Program-made: the position numbers and the translations under genes | Assembly (NCBI RefSeq): GCF_003008595.1 | Contig: NZ_CP027669.1 | Location: 3,720,001 to 3,784,000 of the forward strand | DNA: 64,000 nucleotides | Source: Simplicispira suum | Lineage (GTDB): Bacteria; Pseudomonadota; Gammaproteobacteria; Burkholderiales; Burkholderiaceae_C | Reading direction: 5' to 3' | The notes under the pieces: generated by a model | Told to the model about the DNA's origin: nothing | What the model saw: the letters and a program-made list of their open reading frames with translations, nothing else | The model's database searches: none | Shown here: positions 47,331 to 55,605 of the stretch, piece by piece | Layout of the letters: every line of letters begins with the position of its first letter | How positions within the stretch are numbered: position 1 is the stretch's first letter

Positions 47331-48998
47331 TCAAAAATATTTGACGGCCTGAATCCAGAACCGGCCCGACTTGTCGGGGGCCGAGGTTGCCGCTTCATTG
47401 CCCAGCTTGAAGGCGTAAAACGTCCTCACCAGAAAGTTGTTGGTGTCCGACCAGTTCAGGCCGACGCCGGCACCGCTCAGGGTTCGGCGGTTGTCGCTTG
47501 AATCCCAGGGTTGCTTGTGCGTAGTCACGCTCCCTACGTCGACAAAGCCAACGAGCTGCATCTGTCCGGGAAGCTGCTGGGGAGTAGGCAGTGCCATGCG
47601 GGCTTCCAGCGTCAGCACGTAGCCCTGGTCCGCGTAGGCCTCGCCTTCCGGATAGGCCCGTACGCCATACATGCCGCCCAGTTCCATCTTTTCTGAGGCA
47701 TCGAGATTTTTCGAAGCCAGCTGGCCGTTGATGCCGGCGTAGAGCGAAACGGTGTCGGTCACGCTTTGCAGTCGCATAGCGCTAAAGCTCAGCTTATTGA
47801 AGTGGCCACCCGCTTGCGTCAGCGCGTAGCGGTCCTGCAGTCCGGGCGCTTGCAGGTCGACGTTGCCGACAGACCAAGCCAGCGAATAGCTGCTCAGGCC
47901 GCCGCCGCCCAAGCTGTCACGGTGGTCGCCGCGCAGGCTTGCCGTCAGCACCTGCGACTTCTTGTCGGCCACCTGCATGGTCAGGTCGGTCGGGTTCTTG
48001 TCCTGGAACGCCTTGTGGTCAAAGGCCAGGCCGGCATACAAGTTGGTGTTGCGTGAGCGAATCAAGGGATAGCTGCCATACAGGCTGGCGATCCTGGCAT
48101 TGCCGGTGGCGTGCAGGTAGCTGAATTCCTTGCCCAGCTCATAGTCGAGCCAGCTGTACGCCACGCCGGCCGTCGCCTTTCCAAACTGCATTTGGTAGGA
48201 CGCACGGGCGTAGTTCAGACCCTTGCCGGACGTCAGCACGCGCAGCGACGCCACGTCGCCGCGGCCGGCCGGATTGTTCAGGTTCACCGTGGCGCCCAAG
48301 CGGTATTCGCCGGTGTAACGGTTGCCTGCGTTGTCGGCATCGACGCTGCCTGTCACGCGCCGCCCGGGTGCGACATCAACGATCAGGTCTGACGTGCCAG
48401 GCGAAGCACCGGGCGCCAGCGTCGAGGTGATGTTGACTCCGGGAATGTCGGATAGCAGCAGCAAGCGATTTTCCAGCGGCTCAATCGCCACCGGGTCACC
48501 GGAATGGATGCCTTGGAGCTGGCTATGAACCAGATCGTCCGCCAGATTGCTCTGGTTGCGCACGATGACCTTGCCGTACTCACCCTCGATCACGGCAATC
48601 GTGACCTCGCCGTCAGTGATTTCTTGCGCGGGTAGGTACGCCTGGGCCACGAAGTAGCCTGCGTTGCGATAGCGCTGAGTGATGGCCAAGGCCATCCCGC
48701 GCAGATCGCCCAGCGACAGTTCGCTGCCGGGCTGGAAGCCGGTCAGCGCCAGCAGTTCTGCTTCAGGGTAGACGCGCGCGCCCGTCACGTGCAGGCGGTT
48801 AACGGTGATTTTTACCGCGTCAGATGCCGGCGTGGCCGGGGCTGCGCTGGGCTCGATCCGGACCACAGGCGCTGCTTTTTGCGGCGTAAGGGCGGGCGGA
48901 ATTTGTTGCATCTGGCTGCCAGCACTGGGCGGCTGCTGGGCAAACACGGCTGGGCTTAGGGCCAAGAGTGCAAACGGCAGAAGATGATTTTTGAGCAA
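47331..48998 (-). CDS. Two-partner secretion outer-membrane transporter (TpsB, FhaC/ShlB type)
   Basis: A 555-residue Omp85-superfamily pore. It has a signal peptide (LLPFALLALSPAVFAQQ), a Pro-rich linker and two POTRA domains from about residue 68 (VKITVNRLHVTGARVYPEAE; ITQRYRNAGYFVAQAYLPAQ). A 16-strand barrel follows, ending in an aromatic residue (FWIQAVKYF), as required for outer-membrane assembly. The conserved barrel motif YSWLDYELG and the VRAYPEGEAYADQG loop are visible. It is encoded directly upstream of its exoprotein partner. Confidence 0.92.
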   Translation of the reverse strand: MLKNHLLPFALLALSPAVFAQQPPSAGSQMQQIPPALTPQKAAPVVRIEPSAAPATPASDAVKITVNRLHVTGARVYPEAELLALTGFQPGSELSLGDLRGMALAITQRYRNAGYFVAQAYLPAQEITDGEVTIAVIEGEYGKVIVRNQSNLADDLVHSQLQGIHSGDPVAIEPLENRLLLLSDIPGVNITSTLAPGASPGTSDLIVDVAPGRRVTGSVDADNAGNRYTGEYRLGATVNLNNPAGRGDVASLRVLTSGKGLNYARASYQMQFGKATAGVAYSWLDYELGKEFSYLHATGNARIASLYGSYPLIRSRNTNLYAGLAFDHKAFQDKNPTDLTMQVADKKSQVLTASLRGDHRDSLGGGGLSSYSLAWSVGNVDLQAPGLQDRYALTQAGGHFNKLSFSAMRLQSVTDTVSLYAGINGQLASKNLDASEKMELGGMYGVRAYPEGEAYADQGYVLTLEARMALPTPQQLPGQMQLVGFVDVGSVTTHKQPWDSSDNRRTLSGAGVGLNWSDTNNFLVRTFYAFKLGNEAATSAPDKSGRFWIQAVKYF

Positions 48999-49672
48999 GG
49001 GAGACCTCTTGTGAAATTTTGCTTTTGAGTCAGACCACTTCGGTCAGGGAACTGGACAGCGAGCACCTCATAAATTGCTACCAAAAAATTTGGTTGATAA
49101 TTTATTGTTACCATATTGCTTCATAAATCGTTACTTTTATGTAAGAGAACTGCCTGTCATAAAATTCTCCCAAGTTAAGAAATTTGGTTGCGAATTTGAA
49201 GAGTAATTGACAAAGCCATTTGGCATATGAAATTTAGGATTGGCGATTTTCAGTCAGGCATAGCGGGTCTTTCCCGTTATTTTCTAACTGGTTCTAGATT
49301 CATAGTGCTCGGTATCCGTTCGAGCCGGCGGATCGGCACCGAAAAATCAGGCGTGGACAGGACGCACAAGCTTCTTCGCTGCGTTGGTTTGTGTCGGTTC
49401 GCTAGCGAACATAGGCCGAGCCAATTTGTTTGAAAAGACCTATCCAATTGATTCAAGTCATGGTGTAGGCAATTTGCACTCCATGCAGCAGCGGATATTT
49501 GCTGGCTCTGAAATGACCGCAACGGGTCGGTACCAGCCGCTCAGCGTCAGTACCCCTGGACCAACCCCCACCTCCCACCCTTCCACGACGCCCCCAAGCG
49601 CCCCTCGCCTACAAGCCCCAAGCCCCATTCACGGTTCAATAAAAGGCATCTGATTCATTGCCGGAGCCAACC
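48999..49672. promoter_or_regulatory. AT-rich promoter region of the two-partner secretion operon
   Basis: A 674-bp gap. The first 200 bp are strongly AT-rich against the GC-rich flanks and contain the direct repeat AAATTTGGTTG twice (about 49087 and 49180), suggesting a silenced or acquired regulatory region. The middle holds palindrome D and the 73-bp segment also found at 41683. There is no gene. Confidence 0.55.
49396..49411. promoter_or_regulatory. Crp/Fnr-like palindrome D
   Basis: GGTTCGCTAGCGAACA contains the perfect 14-bp palindrome GTTCGCTAGCGAAC and matches palindrome B at 11 of 16 positions. It is the counterpart of palindrome A inside the shared 73-bp segment. Confidence 0.45.
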
Positions 49673-50149
49673 GTGAAACCCCTTGCACTTGATTCCTCCC
49701 ACACCAGCATGTCGGGCGTGTTCTACCCCACCGGGCATGTCTTCGCCCTTTTCCCCACGGCGGACTTGGCGCGCCAGGCAGCGGATGCGCTCGATGCTGG
49801 GGGCGACAGGGCCGAATCGGCGTATGCCTCGCCTGAAGTGATCCAGAAAGACATTGTCCGCACGATTGGCGGCTCAGACGCGGTGATGCCCTCTGTCGGC
49901 GCGGACGGCGACTTCGTGCGCCGCATTGCCGACCTGGCCAGCACGGGTCACCATGGCTTGCTGGTGCAGGTGGGCAAGGACGACGATGCCGAGGCGCTCG
50001 GGGCCACGCTGCAGCGCGAAGGCGCGGTGGCGGCGTTTTATTACCGCACCTTGGTCATTGAAGATTTGATTGAGCAGCCGCTGACCGACAGCAAGCAATC
50101 GGTGACGGTGGGCACGCACGCCGCGGCGCCGCAGCCGGACGACCGGTGA
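49673..50149 (+). CDS. Cytoplasmic protein of unknown function (possible stress-protein fold)
   Basis: A 158-residue soluble protein. The most likely start is GTG at 49673, because GGAG stands 6 nt upstream; a TTG at 49658 would lengthen it by five residues. The phrase FALFPTADLARQAADALDAGG followed by GKDDDAEALGATLQREGA resembles the alternating helix-strand pattern of YflT/general-stress-type proteins that carry a signal in FP.. and A..L..AG. I consider that only a hint. No operon partner; ygiQ converges on it. Confidence 0.65.
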   Translation: MKPLALDSSHTSMSGVFYPTGHVFALFPTADLARQAADALDAGGDRAESAYASPEVIQKDIVRTIGGSDAVMPSVGADGDFVRRIADLASTGHHGLLVQVGKDDDAEALGATLQREGAVAAFYYRTLVIEDLIEQPLTDSKQSVTVGTHAAAPQPDDR

Positions 50150-50180
50150 AGCCGAGGCTTCTGGACGCGGGTCCAAGCTT

Positions 50181-50220
50181 CTAAAAGAATAGCTGTCAGC
50201 GCTTTCCAGACGGGCGATAG
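50181..50220 (-). repeat. Short dispersed repeat, partial copy 6
   Basis: ATAGCTGTCAGCGCTTTCCA followed by GACGGGCGATAGCTC is the reverse of the family's right half. It overlaps the ygiQ stop codon, so the last codons of ygiQ (RPSGKR) are repeat sequence. Confidence 0.55.
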
Positions 50221-52571
50221 CTCGGCTTTTTGCCTTTGGTGCCTGCGCGCGGCGGCAGGCCGGTGTGCTGGGTGAGGATCTGGCCCAGCTTGGGCTGGTT
50301 CTTCTCCATCACCATCGACGGAATCGTCAGGAACTTCTCGTTCTTCTGGCTGCCGCAGCTACCGGCCATCGGCTGGTAGGTCGGGATCAAATGGTGCTTG
50401 CCGTTGCCAATCAGGTCGGCGCGGCCCATGGCTTTGAGCGCGTCGCGCAGCAGCGGCCAGTTTTTCGGATCGTGGTAGCGCAAGAAGGCCTTGTGCAAAC
50501 GCCGGCGTTTTTCGCCGCGCACCACGTCAACCTTTTCGCCGCGTCCACCCTCGCCCATATCGCGGTGCACGCCTTTGAGCGTGTTGATGCCGGTGTGGTA
50601 CATGGCCGTGGCGCTGGCCATGGTGCTGGGGTAGAAGGTTTGCACCTGGTCGGCGCGGAAGCTGTTCTTCTTGAGCCAGATGGCCAAGTTCATCATGTCT
50701 TCGTCGCTGGTGCCGGGGTGGGCGGCGATGAAGTACGGAATCAAGAACTGCTTCTTGCCCGCCTCGGCCGAGTATTTTTCAAACAGCTGCTTGAATTTGT
50801 CGTAGTTGCCGATCATCGGCTTCATCATCTTGGTGAGCGGGCCGGCTTCGGTGTGCTCCGGCGCAATCTTGAGATACCCGCCGACGTGGTGCTGCACCAG
50901 TTCCTTCACGTACTCGGGCGACTGGTTCGCCAGGTCGTAGCGCAGGCCTGAGCTGATGAGGATTTTCTTGATGCCCTTGATTTCCCGGCCCTTCTTGTAG
51001 ATGGAAATGAGCGGGTTGTGGTCGGTGGTCAGGTTCGAGCAAATGCCGGGGTAGACGCAGCTGGGCTTGCGGCAGGCGGCTTCGATCTCTGGCGTGCGGC
51101 AGCCCAATCGATACATGTTGGCCGTGGGGCCGCCCAAGTCGGAGATGGTGCCGGTGAAGCCCTGCACCTTGTCGCGCACGTCTTCAATCTCGCGCAGGAT
51201 GGAATCTTCGGAGCGGCTTTGAATGATGCGGCCCTCGTGCTCGGTAATCGAGCAAAAGGTGCAGCCGCCAAAGCAGCCGCGCATGATGTTGATGGAGAAG
51301 CGAATCACTTCCCACGCGGGGATTTTGGTCTCGCCGTCGTGCCGGCCTTGCGCATCGGCGTAGCTCGGGTGCGGGCTGCGGGCATAGGGCAGGTCGAAGA
51401 TGTGGTCCATCTCGGCCGTGGTCAGCGGGATCGGCGGCGGGTTGAGCCACACGTCGCGCGCGGTGGTGCCCTCGCCGTGCGCCTGCACCAGCGCGCGGGC
51501 GTTGCCGGGGTTGGTTTCCAGGTGCATCACGCGGTTGGCGTGGGCGTAGAGCACCGGGTCGCTCTTGACCTGCTCGTAGCTGGGGATGCGAATGACGGTG
51601 CGGTCTTTGGGCGGGGCCTTGAGCTTGACGGCGGGATTGGGCACGAAGTTGATGGCGTGCGTGGTTGCGCCGCCATTTTCTTGCTCTTTTTGGCCTCTAG
51701 CGCTTATCTGCTGTGCGCTGGCAGCTATCGAAACCGTAGTATCTCGCGAGCTGCAGGTACCGCCCTGCTCGGCCGCCTGCTCACTGGTGGTCTGGTAGGG
51801 GTTGGTGTGGTCTTCGACGCGGCCCGGCTGGTCCACTTCGGTGGAGTCAATCTCAAACCAGCCCTCGGGCGAGGTGCGGCGCACAAAGGCGGTGCCGCGC
51901 ACATCGGTAATCTGCGCCACGGGTTCGCGGGCCGCCAGGCGGTGCGCCACTTCGACCAGGGCGCGTTCGGCGTTGCCGTAGAGCAGCAGGTCGCACTTGG
52001 CGTCCACCACCACACTGCGGCGCACTTTGTCGCTCCAGTAGTCGTAGTGGGCAATGCGGCGCAGGCTCCCTTCAATGCCGCCGAGCACGATCGGCACATC
52101 CTTGTACGCCTCGCGGCAGCGCTGGCTGTAGACGATGGCCGCGCGGTCGGGGCGGCGGTTGCCTTCGGCGCCGGCGGTGTAGGCATCGTCGCTGCGAATT
52201 TTGCGGTCGGCCGTGTAGCGGTTGATCATGGAATCCATGTTCCCCGCGGTCACGCCCCAGAACAGATTGGGCTTGCCCAGCGCCTTGAAGGGCTCGGCGC
52301 TCTGCCAGTCGGGCTGGGCGATGATGCCAACGCGAAAGCCCTGCGCTTCAAGCGTGCGGCCGATGACAGCCATGCCAAAGCTCGGGTGGTCGATGTAAGC
52401 GTCGCCGGTGACGAGCACGATGTCGCAGCTGTCCCAGCCGAGCTGCTCCATCTCGGCCCGGCTCATGGGCAGAAAAGGCGCAGTGCCAAAGCGCTTCGCC
52501 CAATACGGGCGGTAGCTGGTCAGCGGCTTGGCGGCGCGCGCGAAAAAGGAAACGTCAACCGGGGCGTTCAT
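50196..52571 (-). CDS. ygiQ: YgiQ-family radical SAM protein
   Basis: A 791-residue radical SAM enzyme of unknown substrate. The cluster motif CxxxCxxC is in [20 protein letters not shown], about mid-protein. The N-terminal region [20 protein letters not shown] and [20 protein letters not shown] is the vitamin-B12-binding-like part of the family. The C-terminus [20 protein letters not shown] is the region duplicated at 39231. I start it at ATG 52571 ([10 protein letters not shown]). Compared with E. coli YgiQ (about 740 residues) it is longer, partly because of a short dispersed repeat inserted in frame at 51688-51740 (residues about 278-295). Confidence 0.9.
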   Translation of the reverse strand: MNAPVDVSFFARAAKPLTSYRPYWAKRFGTAPFLPMSRAEMEQLGWDSCDIVLVTGDAYIDHPSFGMAVIGRTLEAQGFRVGIIAQPDWQSAEPFKALGKPNLFWGVTAGNMDSMINRYTADRKIRSDDAYTAGAEGNRRPDRAAIVYSQRCREAYKDVPIVLGGIEGSLRRIAHYDYWSDKVRRSVVVDAKCDLLLYGNAERALVEVAHRLAAREPVAQITDVRGTAFVRRTSPEGWFEIDSTEVDQPGRVEDHTNPYQTTSEQAAEQGGTCSSRDTTVSIAASAQQISARGQKEQENGGATTHAINFVPNPAVKLKAPPKDRTVIRIPSYEQVKSDPVLYAHANRVMHLETNPGNARALVQAHGEGTTARDVWLNPPPIPLTTAEMDHIFDLPYARSPHPSYADAQGRHDGETKIPAWEVIRFSINIMRGCFGGCTFCSITEHEGRIIQSRSEDSILREIEDVRDKVQGFTGTISDLGGPTANMYRLGCRTPEIEAACRKPSCVYPGICSNLTTDHNPLISIYKKGREIKGIKKILISSGLRYDLANQSPEYVKELVQHHVGGYLKIAPEHTEAGPLTKMMKPMIGNYDKFKQLFEKYSAEAGKKQFLIPYFIAAHPGTSDEDMMNLAIWLKKNSFRADQVQTFYPSTMASATAMYHTGINTLKGVHRDMGEGGRGEKVDVVRGEKRRRLHKAFLRYHDPKNWPLLRDALKAMGRADLIGNGKHHLIPTYQPMAGSCGSQKNEKFLTIPSMVMEKNQPKLGQILTQHTGLPPRAGTKGKKPSYRPSGKR
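51688..51740 (+). repeat. Short dispersed repeat, copy 7 (inside ygiQ)
   Basis: TTTTGGCCTCTAGCGCTTAT then CTGCTGTGCGCTGGCAGCTA then TCGAAACCG. A full copy placed inside the ygiQ reading frame, encoding about [17 protein letters not shown] on the minus strand without a stop. Confidence 0.75.
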
Positions 52572-52764
52572 ACAGGCAATCCTGGAGGCTGTCGGACTTG
52601 GAGCGTCGAAAGCGAAAATCGGCCCCAGCGAGGACAGTTTTTGCCGGATTTGCAGCCTCATAGCCCCGCTACGGGGCAAAAAGACGGTGAGAAATGGACC
52701 GCTGCGGTCGATTTGCAGCTGACGATTTCCAAGTCCGACAGACTCCTAGGGTAAGCCTTTGATT

Positions 52765-53808
52765 TTACGAGGCTTTGCTCAAGGACGCAGGCTTTGCGCC
52801 CGATGCCCCTGCCCGGTACTGCCCCGGCCCCTGCCCTTGCCAGTGCTTGAAGGCGTGGGTAAAGGCGGGCGCATCCTGAAACCCGAGCAGGTAGCCCACC
52901 TCGGCAATCGGCAGCGCCGAGCCGCTCAGGTAGTGGCAGGCCAGCTCGTGGCGCGTGGCGTCTAGCAGCGTCTGGTAGGCAAGGCCTTCGTCCGCCAGGC
53001 GGCGCTGCAGGGTGCGGGTGGAGAGGTGCAGGTCCTGCGCCACGTCCGCCAGCTTCACGGAGCCCCGGCCCAGCCGGCCCGAAATGCTTTGGCGCACCTG
53101 CGCCGCAATGCCGGCATCGCGCGGGTGGCGCGCCTGCAGCAGCTCGTCCGCATGGCGCTGCAGCAGCGGCAGCACGCCTTGCTGGGCTTGCGGCAAGGGC
53201 CAGTCCAGCAGTGCTGCGGGAAAGATGGCGCGGTTGGCGGCAGCGCCCCAGCGCACCTCTGCCGGGCATGTCTTTGCGATGTAGGCAGCGCTTTGCGCAT
53301 GGGCCGCATGTGTGAATTCGAGCGCAAAGCGTTCCAGCGGCCGGCCCAGCAGCCACTGCGCGCAGGTCAGGATGCCGGAAAACACCGATTCGCTCAGCGC
53401 CGATGCAGCCGGGTGGCCGGTGCAGTCGTTGCGCCAGGCGTACACCGCGTGCTCGCCCTCCAGGGCGAATTCAGAGCGGCCCAAATCGTGCACCAGCGAT
53501 TCAAAGCGCAGCACCTGTGCCAGCGCCTCGCCCAGCGTCGCGCAGGCCAGCAGCAGGATGCCGTTGACGCCGTAGGTGGTGGGCTTGGCGCTTTGCCCCA
53601 GGCGCCAGCCGAAGGCGGAGCCGGCATGGTCGCAGGCGCGGGCCAGCACATCGAGGTACTGCTGCACCGGCATATCCGCCTCGGCGGCTGCAGCCGCTTC
53701 TAGCGGAACGCCCTCGGCGCGCGCCTGCTCGATCAGCGTGTGCGCGTAGGGCGCGACGACGCGGCCGGGAAAGCGATTTGGCGCGATAGAACAAGTAGCT
53801 GGCGGCAT
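52765..53808 (-). CDS. AraC-family transcriptional regulator
   Basis: A 347-residue regulator. The N-terminal part (residues about 20-200) is the arabinose-binding-like ligand domain (PF12625 type) seen in ArgR/OruR-type regulators. The C-terminal double HTH reads VKLADVAQDLHLSTRTLQRR then LADEGLAYQTLLDATRHELA, and LPIAEVGYLLGFQDAPAFTH. I start it at ATG 53808. Divergent from the glycerol-type cluster with a 95-bp gap, so it is the probable activator of that cluster; its ligand would then be a glycerol- or lipid-derived molecule. Confidence 0.88.
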   Translation of the reverse strand: MPPATCSIAPNRFPGRVVAPYAHTLIEQARAEGVPLEAAAAAEADMPVQQYLDVLARACDHAGSAFGWRLGQSAKPTTYGVNGILLLACATLGEALAQVLRFESLVHDLGRSEFALEGEHAVYAWRNDCTGHPAASALSESVFSGILTCAQWLLGRPLERFALEFTHAAHAQSAAYIAKTCPAEVRWGAAANRAIFPAALLDWPLPQAQQGVLPLLQRHADELLQARHPRDAGIAAQVRQSISGRLGRGSVKLADVAQDLHLSTRTLQRRLADEGLAYQTLLDATRHELACHYLSGSALPIAEVGYLLGFQDAPAFTHAFKHWQGQGPGQYRAGASGAKPASLSKAS

Positions 53809-53903
53809 TGCGGAATGGCAAAGGGCGTGCGCGGGTCTACAGTCAAAGACACAGAGGCGCGGCGCGCAGCCCGAGCCCGACAAAATGTGCAAGGGAGTAT
53901 GTC

Positions 53904-55541
53904 ATGCGACGCTGGAACGGCTGGGGCGACGACGCCACCTCGATGAACCTGACAACAGGCGCCCGCGCCATGCTGGCCGAGCGACTGGGCCCTGGTCTGC
54001 CGGGGCAGGATGCGCTGCGCGAAGACCTTCTGGCCCGCATTCCGCCCTCGCGTTTGCCGGAACACCCTTTGATTTCGCGCGAGCCGTCCGAGCGTTTCGC
54101 GATGGCGCTGGGCGAGAGCTTTGCCGACTGGATTCGCAAACGTTTCGGCGCGCTGCCCGCGGTACCCGATGGCGTGGCCTACCCCGAGTCGGGCGAGCAA
54201 GTGCGCGAACTGCTGGACCTGGCGCAGGCCAAGCGCTGGATGGTCATCCCGTTTGCCGGCGGCACCAGCGTCGCCGGGCACCTCGATTGCCCGGTGAGCG
54301 AGCAGCCCATCCTGTCCATCAACCTCACGCGCATGAACCGGCTGCTGCACTTGGACCCCACCAGCCAGCTCGCCACCTTTGGCGCCGGCACGCCAGGGCC
54401 GCTGGTGGAGGCGCAGCTGCGCGCACACGGCTACACGCTGGGGCATTTTCCGCAGTCGTTTGAATATTCGACCGTGGGCGGCTGGGTGGTCACGCGCTCC
54501 AGCGGCCAGCAGTCGCTGCGCTACGGGCGCATTGAAGCTTTGTTTGCCGGCGGCCGCATGGAAACGCCCGTGGGGCCGCTGACCCTGCCCACCCTGCCCG
54601 CCGCCAGCGCCGGGCCAGACCTGCGCGAGCTGGTGCTCGGCTCCGAGGGGCGCTTTGGCATCCTCACCGAAGCCACGGTGCGCGTGACGCCGCTGCCCGA
54701 GCACGAGAGCTTTCACGCCCTCTTCCTGCCCGACTGGGACCGCGCCGAAGCCGCCGTGCGTGCGCTGGTACAGCGCAAGTTGCCGCTGTCCATGCTGCGG
54801 CTGTCGAACGGCATCGAGACCGAAACCAACCTCACGCTGGCCGGGCACGAGCGGCTGGTGGGCGCCATGGAGAAGTACCTGGCCTGGCGCGGCTGCAGCA
54901 CAGGCAAGTGCATGCTGATGCTGGGTGTGAGCGCGGACAAGCGCACCGCCCGCCACGCCCTGCGTGAAGCCCGGCGCCTGCTGGCGCAATACGGCGCTGT
55001 GTACATCGGCCCCGCCATGGGCAGCAAGTGGGCAGCCAACCGCTTCAAAGGGCCGTACCTGCGCAACACCCTGTGGGAGCTGGGCTATGCGGCCGACACC
55101 ATCGAGACGGCGGTGGACTGGCCCCAGGTCAAGCCGCTGATGCTGGCGATGGAGCAGGCCGCGCGCGATGTGTTTGAGGGCTTTGGCCAGCCCGTGCACG
55201 CCTTCACCCACCTCTCGCACCTGTACCCGCAGGGCAGCAGCATTTATTCGCAGTACGTGTGGCCGATTGCGCCGGGCGGCTTTGCGCCCAACTTCGAGCG
55301 CTGGCAAGCACTCAAGGCGGCAGTCGCGGACGCCATTGCCGCGCACGGCGGCACCGTGAGCCACCAGCACGGCGTGGGGCGCGACCATGCGGCGCATCTG
55401 GTGGATGAAAAAGGCCCGCTGGGGATGGCGACGCTGGCCGAGCTGTGCCGGCACTTTGACCCGCACGGCATCATGAATCCGGGCAAGTTGCTGCAAGACG
55501 GTGGGCCATGGGCGACCGCGGCTTTGCCTTCAATCGGCTAA
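53904..55541 (+). CDS. FAD-linked oxidase, alkylglycerone-phosphate synthase-like
   Basis: A 545-residue flavoprotein of the vanillyl-alcohol oxidase superfamily. The FAD-binding PCMH domain (RWMVIPFAGGTSVAGHLDCP; HGYTLGHFPQSFEYSTVGGW) closely resembles alkyl-DHAP synthase. The C-terminal domain ends with HGGTVSHQHGVGRDHA, equivalent to the substrate-binding His cluster of that enzyme. Eukaryotic AGPS swaps the acyl chain of acyl-DHAP for a fatty alcohol to make ether lipids. In bacteria this subfamily is mostly uncharacterised. I start it at ATG 53904, with GGGAG upstream. It is the first gene of a cluster with glpD and a sugar/glycerol kinase, consistent with DHAP chemistry. Confidence 0.85.
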   Translation: MRRWNGWGDDATSMNLTTGARAMLAERLGPGLPGQDALREDLLARIPPSRLPEHPLISREPSERFAMALGESFADWIRKRFGALPAVPDGVAYPESGEQVRELLDLAQAKRWMVIPFAGGTSVAGHLDCPVSEQPILSINLTRMNRLLHLDPTSQLATFGAGTPGPLVEAQLRAHGYTLGHFPQSFEYSTVGGWVVTRSSGQQSLRYGRIEALFAGGRMETPVGPLTLPTLPAASAGPDLRELVLGSEGRFGILTEATVRVTPLPEHESFHALFLPDWDRAEAAVRALVQRKLPLSMLRLSNGIETETNLTLAGHERLVGAMEKYLAWRGCSTGKCMLMLGVSADKRTARHALREARRLLAQYGAVYIGPAMGSKWAANRFKGPYLRNTLWELGYAADTIETAVDWPQVKPLMLAMEQAARDVFEGFGQPVHAFTHLSHLYPQGSSIYSQYVWPIAPGGFAPNFERWQALKAAVADAIAAHGGTVSHQHGVGRDHAAHLVDEKGPLGMATLAELCRHFDPHGIMNPGKLLQDGGPWATAALPSIG

Positions 55542-55605
55542 CGTCGTTGGTGCGCCTCGTCGTGCAACAGCACTGTCTTCGGCTTCCGCCTAGTTAACCG
55601 ACCGA

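Noticed and set aside
53733..55496. 587-codon minus-strand frame opposite the AGPS-like gene
   Set aside because: Antisense shadow. The plus strand shows clear FAD-domain motifs.
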